A stretch of DNA of 64,000 nucleotides from Actinopolymorpha pittospori (GTDB taxonomy: Bacteria; Actinomycetota; Actinomycetes; Propionibacteriales; Actinopolymorphaceae). Of this stretch, positions 9,103 through 17,546 are shown piece by piece (within the stretch, counting starts at the first letter, position 1; each line of letters starts with the position of its first letter). The DNA is taken from positions 5,952,001-6,016,000 of the forward strand of contig NZ_JADBEM010000001.1 of the NCBI RefSeq assembly GCF_014873875.1, given 5' to 3'. The notes below the pieces were generated by a model. That model ran no database searches, was not told the DNA's origin, and saw only the letters and a list, made by a program, of their open reading frames with translations. Made by a program: the position numbers and the translations under genes.

Positions 9103-9846
9103 GTGAACAAGGCGTTCATGAAGCGCGGTGCGATCGCGGGTGCAGTCGTCGCGGCTGCTACTGCCCTTATCGCCGGCTCGGCCGGTGTCGCCAGCGCGAC
9201 GCTCGACCCGAAGGACGGCTACAACTACTTCGGGACGATCTACTCCTGCTCCGGCAAGACGGCGGTCCGGATCGTCAACGCGAGCACGAAATGCAAGCCC
9301 GGCGAAGGCGCGATCAAGTGGCCGGGCAAGGCTGTTCCGGGTCCGAAGGGCGAGAAGGGCGACAAGGGTGCGACCGGCCCGAAGGGAGCCACTGGCGCCC
9401 GTGGTCCCGTGGGCCTGACTGGTCCTGCCGGCCCGAAGGGAGCCACTGGCGCGCAGGGGCCCGCTGGCCCGAAGGGCGACGCGGGCGCTGCTGGTGGCGA
9501 CGGTCAGGACGGCGTATCCGACCTGACGACCGGTGCCGGCTACACGAGCGTCTGGAAGGGTGACGGCGGCGCGGAGCTGCACGAGACCATCCAGAAGTGC
9601 CCGGAGGGCCAGTACGCGCTCAGCGGCGGTTTCTCGACCTTCGGTGGCGACTCGAAGGACCTCGGCGGCGACAACAAGAACATCCAGGTCACGGTGTCCG
9701 CGCCGTACTTCGAGGGCGAGTACGAGCCGGTGCACGGTGACTACTTCCGCGCGACGGAGTGGGTCGTGCGCGGCTACAACCACGGCGAGACCGACCAGGT
9801 GGTCCGGGCGTTCGCGATCTGCGCGGACATCGCGGACGCCGAGTAG
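9103..9846 (+). CDS. Secreted collagen-like (Gly-X-Y repeat) protein
   Basis: The GTG at 9103 follows GGAAGGA by about 8 bases and gives a Sec signal peptide ([20 protein letters not shown], cleavage near ASA). About residues 75-133 are an almost perfect run of Gly-X-Y triplets ([16 protein letters not shown] and onward, with one repeated GPKGATGA module), the signature of a bacterial collagen-like triple helix. The C-terminal roughly 110 residues form a separate globular domain with two cysteines ([24 protein letters not shown]), likely a trimerisation or binding head. A strong hairpin follows. The product is probably a surface or secreted adhesive or structural protein; the function was not identified. 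Confidence 0.88.
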   Translation: MNKAFMKRGAIAGAVVAAATALIAGSAGVASATLDPKDGYNYFGTIYSCSGKTAVRIVNASTKCKPGEGAIKWPGKAVPGPKGEKGDKGATGPKGATGARGPVGLTGPAGPKGATGAQGPAGPKGDAGAAGGDGQDGVSDLTTGAGYTSVWKGDGGAELHETIQKCPEGQYALSGGFSTFGGDSKDLGGDNKNIQVTVSAPYFEGEYEPVHGDYFRATEWVVRGYNHGETDQVVRAFAICADIADAE

Positions 9847-9857
9847 GCGCCGTACCT

Positions 9858-9886
9858 GCCAGGGGCCGGAAGGCTCGGCCCCTGGC
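9858..9886 (+). terminator. Rho-independent-type hairpin after the collagen-like gene
   Basis: An 11-bp perfect stem (GCCAGGGGCCG pairing with CGGCCCCTGGC) with a 7-base loop starts 11 bases after the stop codon. No T-tract follows, which is common in actinobacterial terminators. Confidence 0.7.
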
Positions 9887-9928
9887 CACATCTCCACAGG
9901 CCACATCTCCACAGGCCACCTCTCCACA
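9884..9928. repeat. Three tandem 15-bp units
   Basis: GGCCACATCTCCACA occurs at 9884-9898 and 9899-9913, and with one change at 9914-9928. The array begins inside the right arm of the preceding terminator hairpin. It is intergenic, and an effect on function is not evident. Confidence 0.85.
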
Positions 9929-10188
9929 GGGCACCCTGCCAACCGACAGGCCCGACCTCACAACTCCGTGCGCTGAACTCGTTGCCGTCGGCGACGGTCC
10001 TGCACTGCGGCGGGCTACTTCGTGCGCTCGGCGTCGATCGTGAGAGCGTTGGCGTCGATGCTCGGGATGCGGCGGCGACGACAGACGTTGGCCCCTCGTC
10101 GTATTGGTGCTCTGAAAGCCGACCGAGCACCGCTGGTGTTCCTGCCACGTCCTTCGTGGCCGGGTGTGCTTGCTGAGAGGCGGGTTTC

Positions 10189-10353
10189 GTGACCGGGCGG
10201 GCAGAGGTACCGGCCGTCGGAGGCGATCGGGGCGCCGCACCTGCTGTTGCTCCGGTTGGGCGTGGCCTGTTGTTGCCGGTGCCGTTGGCGGTGTCGGTGT
10301 CGGTTCTGGGCGGCGCGTGTTCCGCGGCGCAGGCCTTGGTGAACGGTCGGCTA
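10189..10353 (+). pseudogene. DUF606/YdcZ-type DMT transporter, 5' part cut by IS630
   Basis: The GTG at 10189 (behind GAGAGGCGGG) opens a frame ending AALVNGRL-type (GGACSAAQALVNGRL), the first membrane helix of the DUF606 family of small-molecule transporters. The IS630 element enters at the TA of CTAG (10352-10353). Deleting the element and one TA joins CGG CTA G to GC GAC CAC and continues as [18 protein letters not shown] at 11495, so the transporter was intact before insertion. Confidence 0.82.
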
Positions 10354-11492
10354 GTGTTCCCCGCCGGAAATTCGTATGTTAAATCGGTATGATGGTGTCC
10401 GTGGCTCGTACTGGGCGGCCGAAGGCCGAGTTGGTGTTGTCTGCTGGTGAGCGGGAGCAGTTGGTTCGTTGGTCGCGTCGGGCGAAGTCGTCGCAGGCGT
10501 TGGCGTTGCGGTCGCGGATCGTGTTGGCGTGTGCGGTGCCGGGGGCGGTGAACAAGCAGGTGGCGGCTGACTTGGGGGTGTCGCCGAACACGGTGAACAA
10601 GTGGCGTCGGCGGTTTGTGGCCAAGCGGTTGGACGGTTTGGTCGATGAGCCGCGGCCGGGTCGTCCACCGTCGATCTTGTTGGACAAGGTGGAGGAGGTG
10701 GTGGTTGCGACGCTGGAGGAGACGCCGGTGAGTGCGACGCACTGGTCGCGGAGGTCGATGGCGGCGCGTTCGGGTTTGTCTGAGTCGACGATTGGGCGGA
10801 TCTGGGCGAAGTTCGAGTTGAGACCGCATCGCAGTGATGGGTTCAAGCTCTCCACGGATCCGTTGTTCGTGGAGAAGGTGGTCGATGTGGTCGGCCTGTA
10901 CCACAACCCGCCGGAGCGGGCGGTGGTGTTGTGTGTGGATGAGAAGTCGGGCATGCAGGCGTTGGACCGCTCCCAGCCGGTGCTGCCGGCCATGCCCGGG
11001 ATGCCGGAGCGGCGCAGCCACGATTACGTCCGCCACGGTGTGACCAGCCTGTTCGCCGCGTTCAACATTGCCGATGGCACGGTGATCTCCCAGACCCACC
11101 GACGACGCCGCGCCCTGGAGTTCAAGAAGTTCCTGATCGCGATCGACAAAGCGGTCCCTGCCCAACTCGACGTCTACCTCGTCTGCGACAACCTTTCCAC
11201 TCACAAGACCCCCGCCATCAACGACTGGCTCGCCCGCCATCCGCGCTTCCACATGCACTTCACCCCGACCGGGGCCTCCTGGCTCAACCAGGTGGAACGC
11301 TGGTTCGCCTTCCTCACCGACCAACTCCTACGCCGCGGCGTCCACAAAAGCGTCCAGGCGTTGGAGAAAGACGTCCGCGAATGGATCAAGAACTGGAACA
11401 CCGACCCGAAACCGTTCGTCTGGAAGAAGACAGCCGAAGAAATCCTCGACTCCCTCGCCCGATATATCGCACGAATTTCCGGCGGGGAACAC
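10354..11492 (+). mobile_element. IS630-family insertion sequence (1,139 bp)
   Basis: The element is flanked by TA (10352-10353 and 11493-11494). Including these and the outer C/G, the two ends form a perfect 25-bp inverted repeat (10351-10375 against 11471-11495). The target was CTAG, the preferred IS630 site. It contains one transposase gene and is complete. The lack of any mismatch between the ends suggests a recent insertion. Confidence 0.93.
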
Positions 11493-11495
11493 TAG
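10389..11495 (+). CDS. IS630-family transposase
   Basis: This 368-residue DDE transposase has an N-terminal helix-turn-helix ([18 protein letters not shown]) followed by the RPGRPPSI linker. The catalytic core shows [19 protein letters not shown] (first Asp), [13 protein letters not shown] (second Asp) and [14 protein letters not shown] (Glu). The coding frame runs to the last base of the element (GGEH), and its stop codon TAG is supplied by the duplicated target TA plus the next genomic G. The gene has intact ends and all three acidic residues, so it is likely active. Confidence 0.95.
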   Translation: MMVSVARTGRPKAELVLSAGEREQLVRWSRRAKSSQALALRSRIVLACAVPGAVNKQVAADLGVSPNTVNKWRRRFVAKRLDGLVDEPRPGRPPSILLDKVEEVVVATLEETPVSATHWSRRSMAARSGLSESTIGRIWAKFELRPHRSDGFKLSTDPLFVEKVVDVVGLYHNPPERAVVLCVDEKSGMQALDRSQPVLPAMPGMPERRSHDYVRHGVTSLFAAFNIADGTVISQTHRRRRALEFKKFLIAIDKAVPAQLDVYLVCDNLSTHKTPAINDWLARHPRFHMHFTPTGASWLNQVERWFAFLTDQLLRRGVHKSVQALEKDVREWIKNWNTDPKPFVWKKTAEEILDSLARYIARISGGEH

Positions 11496-12325
11496 GCGAC
11501 CACGTCGGTTCGCCGGTGACGGCGGCCCTGGTGAGTAACGGCCTGGCGACGGTGGTGCTCACTGCCACGTTGGCGTTGTCGTCGGTACGCGCGGGTCTGT
11601 GGCGGGTAAAGGCCGCGCGACTACCGTGGTGGCTGTATCTCGGTGGTGTGCTGGGGGCACTGTCGGTGGCTGGTACGGCGCTGGCCGCGCCAGTGCTGGG
11701 CGTCGCGCTTTTCACCGTGGTGCAGGTGTGCGGCACCTCCGTCGGCAGTCTCGTGACTGACCGCGTTGGACTTGGGCCAATGGGTCAGGTACGCGTGACG
11801 GCGGTCCGGCTGGTCAGTGCGCTGCTCGCCGTCGCGGCGGTAGGGGTGGCTCAGGTCGGCCGTCCGATCGGCCATATCGCGGTCGGCATGCTCGGGTTCG
11901 TTGTGGTGCTCGGCGTGTGCCGGCCGGTGCAGGTGGCGTTGAACGGAAGGATCACGGCGGTGGCCTCGAACGTGGGGTCGGCGTCGCTGGTGAACGCGAT
12001 TGTCGGCACCACCGCGCTGTTGGGCGTGCTGGTGGGATTCCATCTCACTGGGCACCTGCGGTTCGCAGGCTGGCCTGGCGGATGGTGGCTCTATGCGGGT
12101 GGCCTGTTGGCGTTGGTCGTCACCGGCGCCAACATGATCACGGTGCAGTCGATCGGTGTGCTGCGCACGGCCCTGTGCGCGCTTGCCGGCCAGATCACCG
12201 GGGGCCTTGCCATCGACAGTCTCGTACCAAACGGCGCGCGGCCCACGCTTTGGGTCTTCTGTGGGGCCTCGCTCACGATGGTCGCCGCACTTGCCGCGGG
12301 GTTCGGTCGGCGCCGCCACACCTGA
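11495..12325 (+). pseudogene. DUF606/YdcZ-type DMT transporter, 3' part
   Basis: This is the remainder of the transporter cut by IS630. It encodes about eight hydrophobic helices (ATVVLTATLALSSV, LYLGGVLGALSVAGTALAA, VALFTVVQVCGTSVGSLV, and others). The internal repeat GLGPMGQVRVTAVRLVSALL resembles the family's second half with its D-x-x-G motif at the helix end. Joined to 10189-10353 the protein is about 331 residues and covers both DUF606 repeats. No other damage was seen. The substrate is unknown. Confidence 0.8.
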
Positions 12326-12419
12326 ACGGCCCGGGCCCTGCCCATGTGTTGAGCGACAGACGGTCCCGCGGCTGCGTTGCCGCCTGTGAAGCGCCTTTGA
12401 CTGTCTGACCATCATTTAG

Positions 12420-12749
12420 TCTGGTGAGCATGTCGCGCCGCTGGAAGTCAGCGCCGATCGTGACCCCGTAAGAGAAGACTCCGGCGTTCTTGTCCACACC
12501 GTTCGTGCTGAGTCCGCCGACGAGTCGCCCCTCGGCCAGCGATTCGATGCCGACGCCGAAGGCGTCATCGTCGGGGGTGCCGGCGTTGGCCTCGACCCAC
12601 CGGCGGTAGCCGGCTTTGGAGCGTGGCGGGTGCAGCCGGTCCGCGTTGCGCATGACCATCGTGTCCTGGTCGAACTCCATCGCCAGCTGCCACTCCTCCG
12701 GCTCGACTCCCCGTAGGCGCACCCGGTCACCAACCCAGATCGAGGTCAT
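12420..12749 (-). pseudogene. GNAT acetyltransferase, 3'-truncated
   Basis: From ATG 12749 the frame reads WVGDRVRLRGVEPEEWQLAM and continues to GRLVGGLSTNGVDKNAGV and VTIGADFQRR, the amino half of a RimJ/RimL-type GNAT acyl-CoA-dependent N-acetyltransferase. In the family the next residues form the acetyl-CoA loop (QRRGYA/G). Here the sequence changes to unrelated residues at about 12435, so the CoA-binding half is absent. The 3' breakpoint faces the end of the transporter gene, which suggests a deletion at this locus. Confidence 0.7.
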
Positions 12750-12948
12750 GCGCCCGGACCGTAGCAGGGCTCCCGTCCTGAAGCGACCGAGATTCGCCGT
12801 GGGGCGGAGGAGTCGGGCCGGCCTTGTCAAGCGGTCGACGAGCGAACCCGGAGACCCCGCGCAGAACCCGGGTGTGGACAAGCTGTCCGGCTGACGGGAG
12901 CGGAACCCAAAACCAGGTACGCGCGGCAGTACAGGACAGGGAACGCTT

Positions 12949-13614
12949 CTAAATGGGTTCGAGGAACTCGGAAGCGATCCATGCCTGCGTGCCTCGTCCG
13001 CCGAGGTGTTGGATGCTCGCGATGACGAGTGGATGGATCAGGTCCGCAGTGGACGCGGCCTCAGCGGTAGTTGCCTTCGCTCTCAGGCTACGCGCGGCAA
13101 GGCCTGCGAGGTCGTCGTTCAACTCCCAGCCAGTCAGTACTCGGAGGACTCCGCGAGCAAGGGAAAGCCATGGACGATCGGGATCGTCAGGCGAGAGCAC
13201 CTGGACGTCATCTCCGGACACGCAGGTGACGCCCTCGACACGCTCGCCGTTCGACCCTCGGCTGAAGCGAAGTTCCCACTCGCGGGGAGCATGGGGGTAG
13301 TTTGCCGACATCGGACTCGTCGGATCCACGGTCACGACGTCCCCTAACCACAGACCCTGGTACTGATCAGCAGTGGCGTCGACGATCGTTCCGTCTGCGA
13401 GCCGATTCCAGCAATGCACCCAGCTCACGGTGCCGTCGAGGAGTCTCAGGTAGCCGTACTGACTTTGCCATCCGAACTCAGTCTCGAGCGCGGCCGCAAC
13501 CTTCCCACATCGCCCGTCGTTCGGCCATGCGTCGCGGCGACGTACGTCGCCGCGGAGTTCGTATATACGTTGCAGTACGGCCGCGTCACTCGGATCGCTA
13601 GCAGTCGCAAGCAT
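12949..13614 (-). CDS. Unknown protein with a transglutaminase-like Cys-His-Asp pattern
   Basis: Starting at ATG 13614 this is a protein of about 221 residues. The segment NDGRCGKVAAALETEFGW, then TVSWVHCWNRL, then GTIVDATADQYQ places Cys, His and Asp in the order and spacing seen in transglutaminase-like/papain-fold proteins. I cannot name the family more precisely. The C-terminal third (GVLRVLTGWELNDDLAGLAA) is helical with no motif. An upstream ATG-like start (13728) would add a low-complexity Ala/Ser segment and is less likely. Confidence 0.55.
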   Translation of the reverse strand: MLATASDPSDAAVLQRIYELRGDVRRRDAWPNDGRCGKVAAALETEFGWQSQYGYLRLLDGTVSWVHCWNRLADGTIVDATADQYQGLWLGDVVTVDPTSPMSANYPHAPREWELRFSRGSNGERVEGVTCVSGDDVQVLSPDDPDRPWLSLARGVLRVLTGWELNDDLAGLAARSLRAKATTAEAASTADLIHPLVIASIQHLGGRGTQAWIASEFLEPI

Positions 13615-13739
13615 CACCAGTGCAGCGTTGCAGCAGGTGGCTGAGTGAGCAAGCACAATAGGACGGTGGTGGGCTCGAAGCGCGCTTGCGGGGGGACTGG
13701 CCGACGCGGTGTCGCGTGGGCCATCCACAGGCCATTAGA

Positions 13740-14573
13740 TCAACGGATGCTCGCCGGCACGTCCGCTGCGTCCGGGTCATCCGGCTCGTCGGGTTGCTGC
13801 ACTGGATGCATCCTCCGCTGTGGACGTTTCATCTGATCATCGCTGTAGTCGCCTCGGCGGAGAAGCTCGTCGAGCACAGCCCTCATGGCGGCCGGTCGCT
13901 CCAGCTCACGCATCGCACGCACCGCACGCGCATAACGGAGGTAGCCGGCCACCGCGCCATCGTGGCCCAGCGCGGCAGCCGAGATCGACGGCTGGTCGTC
14001 GTCCCAGCTGACTCGCGGCTTGGGTTCCAAGCCCAATCTCGCGAGCATCGCCCCCCACTCAGCCCCTTCCTTGAAGGTCTGCTCGAAAGCCGCGCGTCGC
14101 TCCTGCTCGCTCCGTAGCACTTCCTCTGCGGCTCGTTCGGCCTCCCTCTTCCGCTCCTCCTCGGAGGTCTCGGCCTCGACGAGACGGTGAAAGTTGAGGC
14201 TCACAGCGCTGTAGAGGTCCTTGGTGGGCCTGGCTACGAGTACCTCCGAGGGCTGCGCAACGTTGTGTGAGGCGGCCTCGCTCACTCGCTCCACCACCTC
14301 CTCTGGCCTGAACTTGAGGCCGGCCCCTGGCAGCGTCACCTCCTGCACCTCGCGAGCCTTGACTCGGAGTACGTCGCGAAGCCACCACCCAAGGGCGCCA
14401 AGCGCCACGGGCCATACCAGGACCTTGAAGTATTCGAGCAGGAGCTTCGGGTCGTGGACATAGATCACGACCATCGCCGCGGCAACGACTGCGCCGGCCA
14501 CCCATGGCCGCCAGGCCCGTCTATCGGCGGGCTCCTCCGCCTCTTGTTCCCGCCTGTTACTCACAGCGCGCAT
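13740..14573 (-). CDS. Membrane-anchored protein with cytoplasmic coiled coil, unknown function
   Basis: The ATG at 14573 gives about 277 residues. Two membrane helices ([15 protein letters not shown] and EYFKVLVWPVALGALGWWL) lie near residues 25-65, and the rest is soluble. Residues of about 135-175 are Glu/Arg-rich (SEEERKREAERAAEEVLRSE), a clear coiled coil. The tail is acidic (QQPDEPDDPDAADVP). There are no enzyme motifs. The neighbour at 12949-13614 is on the same strand about 125 bp downstream, but no clear operon link is visible. Confidence 0.6.
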   Translation of the reverse strand: MRAVSNRREQEAEEPADRRAWRPWVAGAVVAAAMVVIYVHDPKLLLEYFKVLVWPVALGALGWWLRDVLRVKAREVQEVTLPGAGLKFRPEEVVERVSEAASHNVAQPSEVLVARPTKDLYSAVSLNFHRLVEAETSEEERKREAERAAEEVLRSEQERRAAFEQTFKEGAEWGAMLARLGLEPKPRVSWDDDQPSISAAALGHDGAVAGYLRYARAVRAMRELERPAAMRAVLDELLRRGDYSDDQMKRPQRRMHPVQQPDEPDDPDAADVPASIR

Positions 14574-14922
14574 CTTCTCACGATCAAGCGCTCGACCCCG
14601 GTAAGCCGAGAGGAGGGCCGACCATGGCGCGGTCCGCGCGCGAGGTTGGGAGCCCGCCATGGCGTCAGCTCACCAAAGCGATGGATTGGCTGGAGGCACG
14701 TCGTTCAGGAACGCGCTGATCATCGGCTCGAGGACCTGTACGACCGCCACCGTTGTCGAACAAGCTCACCGGCCAGGTGGTGTGGTGGAGACCGCGCTCG
14801 TGGCGGCACCGCGACCGTCGACCGCGCGGCACGGGCCGTTCATGAGGGGTTCAGCCGCGGCATGGTCACCTGGCCTAGCGTCTGCCCGTCGACAAGCACT
14901 GTGTTCGACGGAGAGGCGCACA
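14574..14922. other. 350-base stretch upstream of the PHP-domain gene
   Basis: A short plus-strand frame (MARSAREVGSPPWRQLTK, 14624-14719) could be a small or decayed gene, but it matches nothing I recognise. The remainder up to 14905 has no clear feature. GGAGAGG at 14910-14916 is the ribosome binding site for the gene at 14923. Confidence 0.4.
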
Positions 14923-17400
14923 ATGGGAATCAGTCGGAGAAGCTTCGTGGCGGCAGCCACCGTGACCGCGGCGGCGGCCGGGTTGGCACCCAACGCGGCT
15001 CTGGCCGCGGCCCGGCCCGACGCCGCGGCGGGGGTGGGCGCGGCCCGTGGCACCGGGCGGCGCGCCGGGACATGGCTGGCCGGAGACACGCACGTACACA
15101 CCGACCACTCCTCGGACGGCAGCACGCCACGGCAGCTGTCGGACCAGAGGGATCCGGGCGACATGCCGGTGCAGGCTCAACTCAGCAAGGCCGAGGAGAA
15201 CGGCGCAGACTTCCTCCCGCTCACCGACCACCGGGTCTATGACCAGCACTGGGACCCGCAGTGGGAGTCGAAGAACATGCTGCTGATCCCCGGCGAGGAG
15301 GTCAACGGCTCGCCGCACGCCGTCGTGCTCGGCGCCGTGGACACCGTGGTGGACGGTGCCAACCCCGCCGGCTCCGCCGAGTTCCGGCACTTCCAGCAGT
15401 CGATCTGGGAGGCGCAGGCCCAGCACGCCGTCTGGCAGACGGCGCACCCGGACGACGGTGAGTACACCCGGGCTGACGGGCCGAGCGCCAACGCCAGCGC
15501 GCAGGGCGTCAACACCGTCGAGATCTGGAACGCCAGCAGTGACCCGGACGTCGAGATCGAGTACGCCGAGAACCGCTGGAACGCGGGATTCCGCTTCGCC
15601 GCCGTCGGCGCGGGCGACAGCCACCACCGCCCGCTGTGGGAGACGCAGGCCCCAGGTAACCCCACCACCTGGGTGTTCGCGGCGGATCGCTCGGTGCGGG
15701 CGATCCTCGACGCGCTGCGCGCCGGCCACACGACCGTCGGCCGGCACAAGAGCGGGCCGTTCCTCACCATCGAGGCGGACGTCAACGGCGACGGACGTTT
15801 CGAGGCGATGGGCGGTGACGAGGTGATCGTGCGGCAGCGGCACCTGCACCGGCGTGCAGCACTCCGTGTGCGCGTGCAGTCCGGCAAGGGCGCCCGTGTG
15901 CTCGTCTACGCGACGCCTGGACGTTCGGCCGGGCCGCTGGCGGAGTTCACCGCGGCCTCGGACGACGAGACCTACGACGTGCCGCTCGCCTTCCCCGCCG
16001 GCGTCGAGCGCCACGCGTGGTTCCGTGCGGAGGTGCGCCAGCCGGGCCAGCTGTCCGGACGCGAGGCTGACCCCACGCTGCCCGACCAGCTCTACGCGGC
16101 CACCACGCCTGTCTTCGTCTCCGTCGGCAGCGCCGCCGAGCCCGAGCCGGAGATCCCGCTGCCGGCGGCGGAGCGCGGCGCGGACGGCGCACAACTCGTG
16201 ATCGGCGAGCAGGGCGCCTTCGCCGGCTTCGCTGACGTCGCCGTGGCGGACGGCACCAGGCACGTGGTCGCCGAGGTGCACGACGACCACCGCACGACTG
16301 TGGTCTACCGGCGTGTCGAGGAGCGGGGTCATCCGGCCAAGGCCGTGGTGCTCTCCGGCGATTCGGGCACCGCGCGGTTCCCCCGGATCGCCGCATCGGG
16401 CAAGGACGTGTGGGTCGTGTGGCAGGACGAACGCGGCCACGAGCAGCCGCACCGGCCGACGATTCTGCTGCGCCACAGCAGCAACGGCGGCAAGACGTTC
16501 GGCAAGGCGCAGCAGCTGAGCGACGGGCGTGGCCGGGCGGAGCATCCGGCGCTCGCGGTGCTGAACGGCCGTCACCCCCTGGTGGCGTGGGCGGACAACG
16601 CCGGGGGCGGCGCGTTCGACGTGCTGGCGCAGGTCGTGGGAGTGGACCGGCGGCCCGTCAACCTCTCCGCGCAGGGCAAGGTCACCGACCCGGGTGACCC
16701 CGACGCCGACGCGCGCTCGCCGCGCTGGCCCGCGTCGCTGTTCCCCGCGGTGGCCGCCGACGGCGACGGGCGGGCGGTCGTCATCTGGCAGGACGACCGC
16801 TACGACCCCGACCCGCTGTGGACCGGCCACACCCCGCCCCCTGGTGAGGAGGCCAGCGGCGGCACCAGCCCGGACAACTGGCAGATCCTCGCCCGCACGC
16901 TGCCCTCGCCCGGCGCGGACTGGACCGAGCTGGTGAAGGTCAGCAAGGCCACGGACGCGGCCTCCGTTCACCCGGCGATCGCTGTGGACGGGGACGGCGG
17001 CTTCGTCGTGGCGTGGGAGACGAAGGCCCTGTCGCAGTCCGGGGTCAACCTCTCCCTGCGCTCGGCGCGTTCCGGTGACGCGGGGGCGACCTGGTCCGAC
17101 CCCGAGCCGGTGGCACTCGACCCTGTGGCGATGAGCCAGCGGCCGTCGCTGTCCGCCGACCCTGACGGCGCGGTGCGGGTGGTGTGGTACGACTCCCGTT
17201 CGGTGGACTGGCGGTGGAAGGTGTTCACCGCCCGACTCGACGCCGGGAGCGGCTGGTCGGCTGCCGAGCGGCTCACGGTGCCCGGCAACAACACGTGGCC
17301 GGCGATCGACGGTGGCACGGTCGTCTTCACCACCGACCGGTCGGCGACCAGGATCCAGCGCGACAGCACACACGAGATCCACCTGATCCAGGCGGGCTGA
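14923..17400 (+). CDS. Tat-exported PHP-domain protein fused to a beta-propeller
   Basis: ATG 14923, behind GGAGAGG, opens with SRRSFVAAATVTAAAAG, a twin-arginine export signal, so the protein is extracytoplasmic. Residues of about 45-260 form a PHP metal-dependent phosphoesterase-like domain with GDTHVHTDHSSDGS (HxH metal pair), ENGADFLPLTDH, LLIPGEEVNG with a following HAVVLG, and VGAGDSHH. The C-terminal roughly 450 residues repeat Asp-box-like units typical of sialidase/BNR propellers (SSNGGKTFGKA, WQDDRYD, SGDAGATWSDPE). The pairing suggests a secreted esterase or phosphodiesterase acting on a polymer bound by the propeller; the substrate is unknown. A strong hairpin follows at 17429-17470. 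Confidence 0.85.
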   Translation: MGISRRSFVAAATVTAAAAGLAPNAALAAARPDAAAGVGAARGTGRRAGTWLAGDTHVHTDHSSDGSTPRQLSDQRDPGDMPVQAQLSKAEENGADFLPLTDHRVYDQHWDPQWESKNMLLIPGEEVNGSPHAVVLGAVDTVVDGANPAGSAEFRHFQQSIWEAQAQHAVWQTAHPDDGEYTRADGPSANASAQGVNTVEIWNASSDPDVEIEYAENRWNAGFRFAAVGAGDSHHRPLWETQAPGNPTTWVFAADRSVRAILDALRAGHTTVGRHKSGPFLTIEADVNGDGRFEAMGGDEVIVRQRHLHRRAALRVRVQSGKGARVLVYATPGRSAGPLAEFTAASDDETYDVPLAFPAGVERHAWFRAEVRQPGQLSGREADPTLPDQLYAATTPVFVSVGSAAEPEPEIPLPAAERGADGAQLVIGEQGAFAGFADVAVADGTRHVVAEVHDDHRTTVVYRRVEERGHPAKAVVLSGDSGTARFPRIAASGKDVWVVWQDERGHEQPHRPTILLRHSSNGGKTFGKAQQLSDGRGRAEHPALAVLNGRHPLVAWADNAGGGAFDVLAQVVGVDRRPVNLSAQGKVTDPGDPDADARSPRWPASLFPAVAADGDGRAVVIWQDDRYDPDPLWTGHTPPPGEEASGGTSPDNWQILARTLPSPGADWTELVKVSKATDAASVHPAIAVDGDGGFVVAWETKALSQSGVNLSLRSARSGDAGATWSDPEPVALDPVAMSQRPSLSADPDGAVRVVWYDSRSVDWRWKVFTARLDAGSGWSAAERLTVPGNNTWPAIDGGTVVFTTDRSATRIQRDSTHEIHLIQAG

Positions 17401-17428
17401 CACCCCACCCGCCGGGGGACACCCTGAG

Positions 17429-17470
17429 GCGGCCACGAGCGCGCCCACGCGAGCGCGCGTTCGTGGCCGC
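17429..17470 (+). terminator. Hairpin after the PHP/propeller gene
   Basis: GCGGCCACGA at the 5' side pairs with TCGTGGCCGC at the 3' side, extended inward by GC-rich partly paired bases. It lies 29 bases after the stop codon, with no T-tract. Confidence 0.6.
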
Positions 17471-17546
17471 CGCAGCCGCGCGTCGCTCTGCGCTCCTCGC
17501 CGCGGATCCGTCAGTTGGCGAGGGTGGTCGTGCGTACCATCCGTGG

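Noticed and set aside
9774-11324. Minus-strand frame across the IS630 element
   Set aside because: It crosses element boundaries and encodes His/Pro/Arg-rich nonsense. The plus-strand transposase explains the region.
12273-12881. Full-length acetyltransferase reading of the minus-strand frame
   Set aside because: After about 12435 the residues no longer fit the GNAT fold and overlap the tail of the transporter gene, so the 3' part is not native.
14875-17448. Very long minus-strand open frame opposite the PHP/propeller gene
   Set aside because: It is an antisense shadow of a high-GC gene. It lacks domain motifs, while the plus strand has a clear signal peptide and metal motifs.
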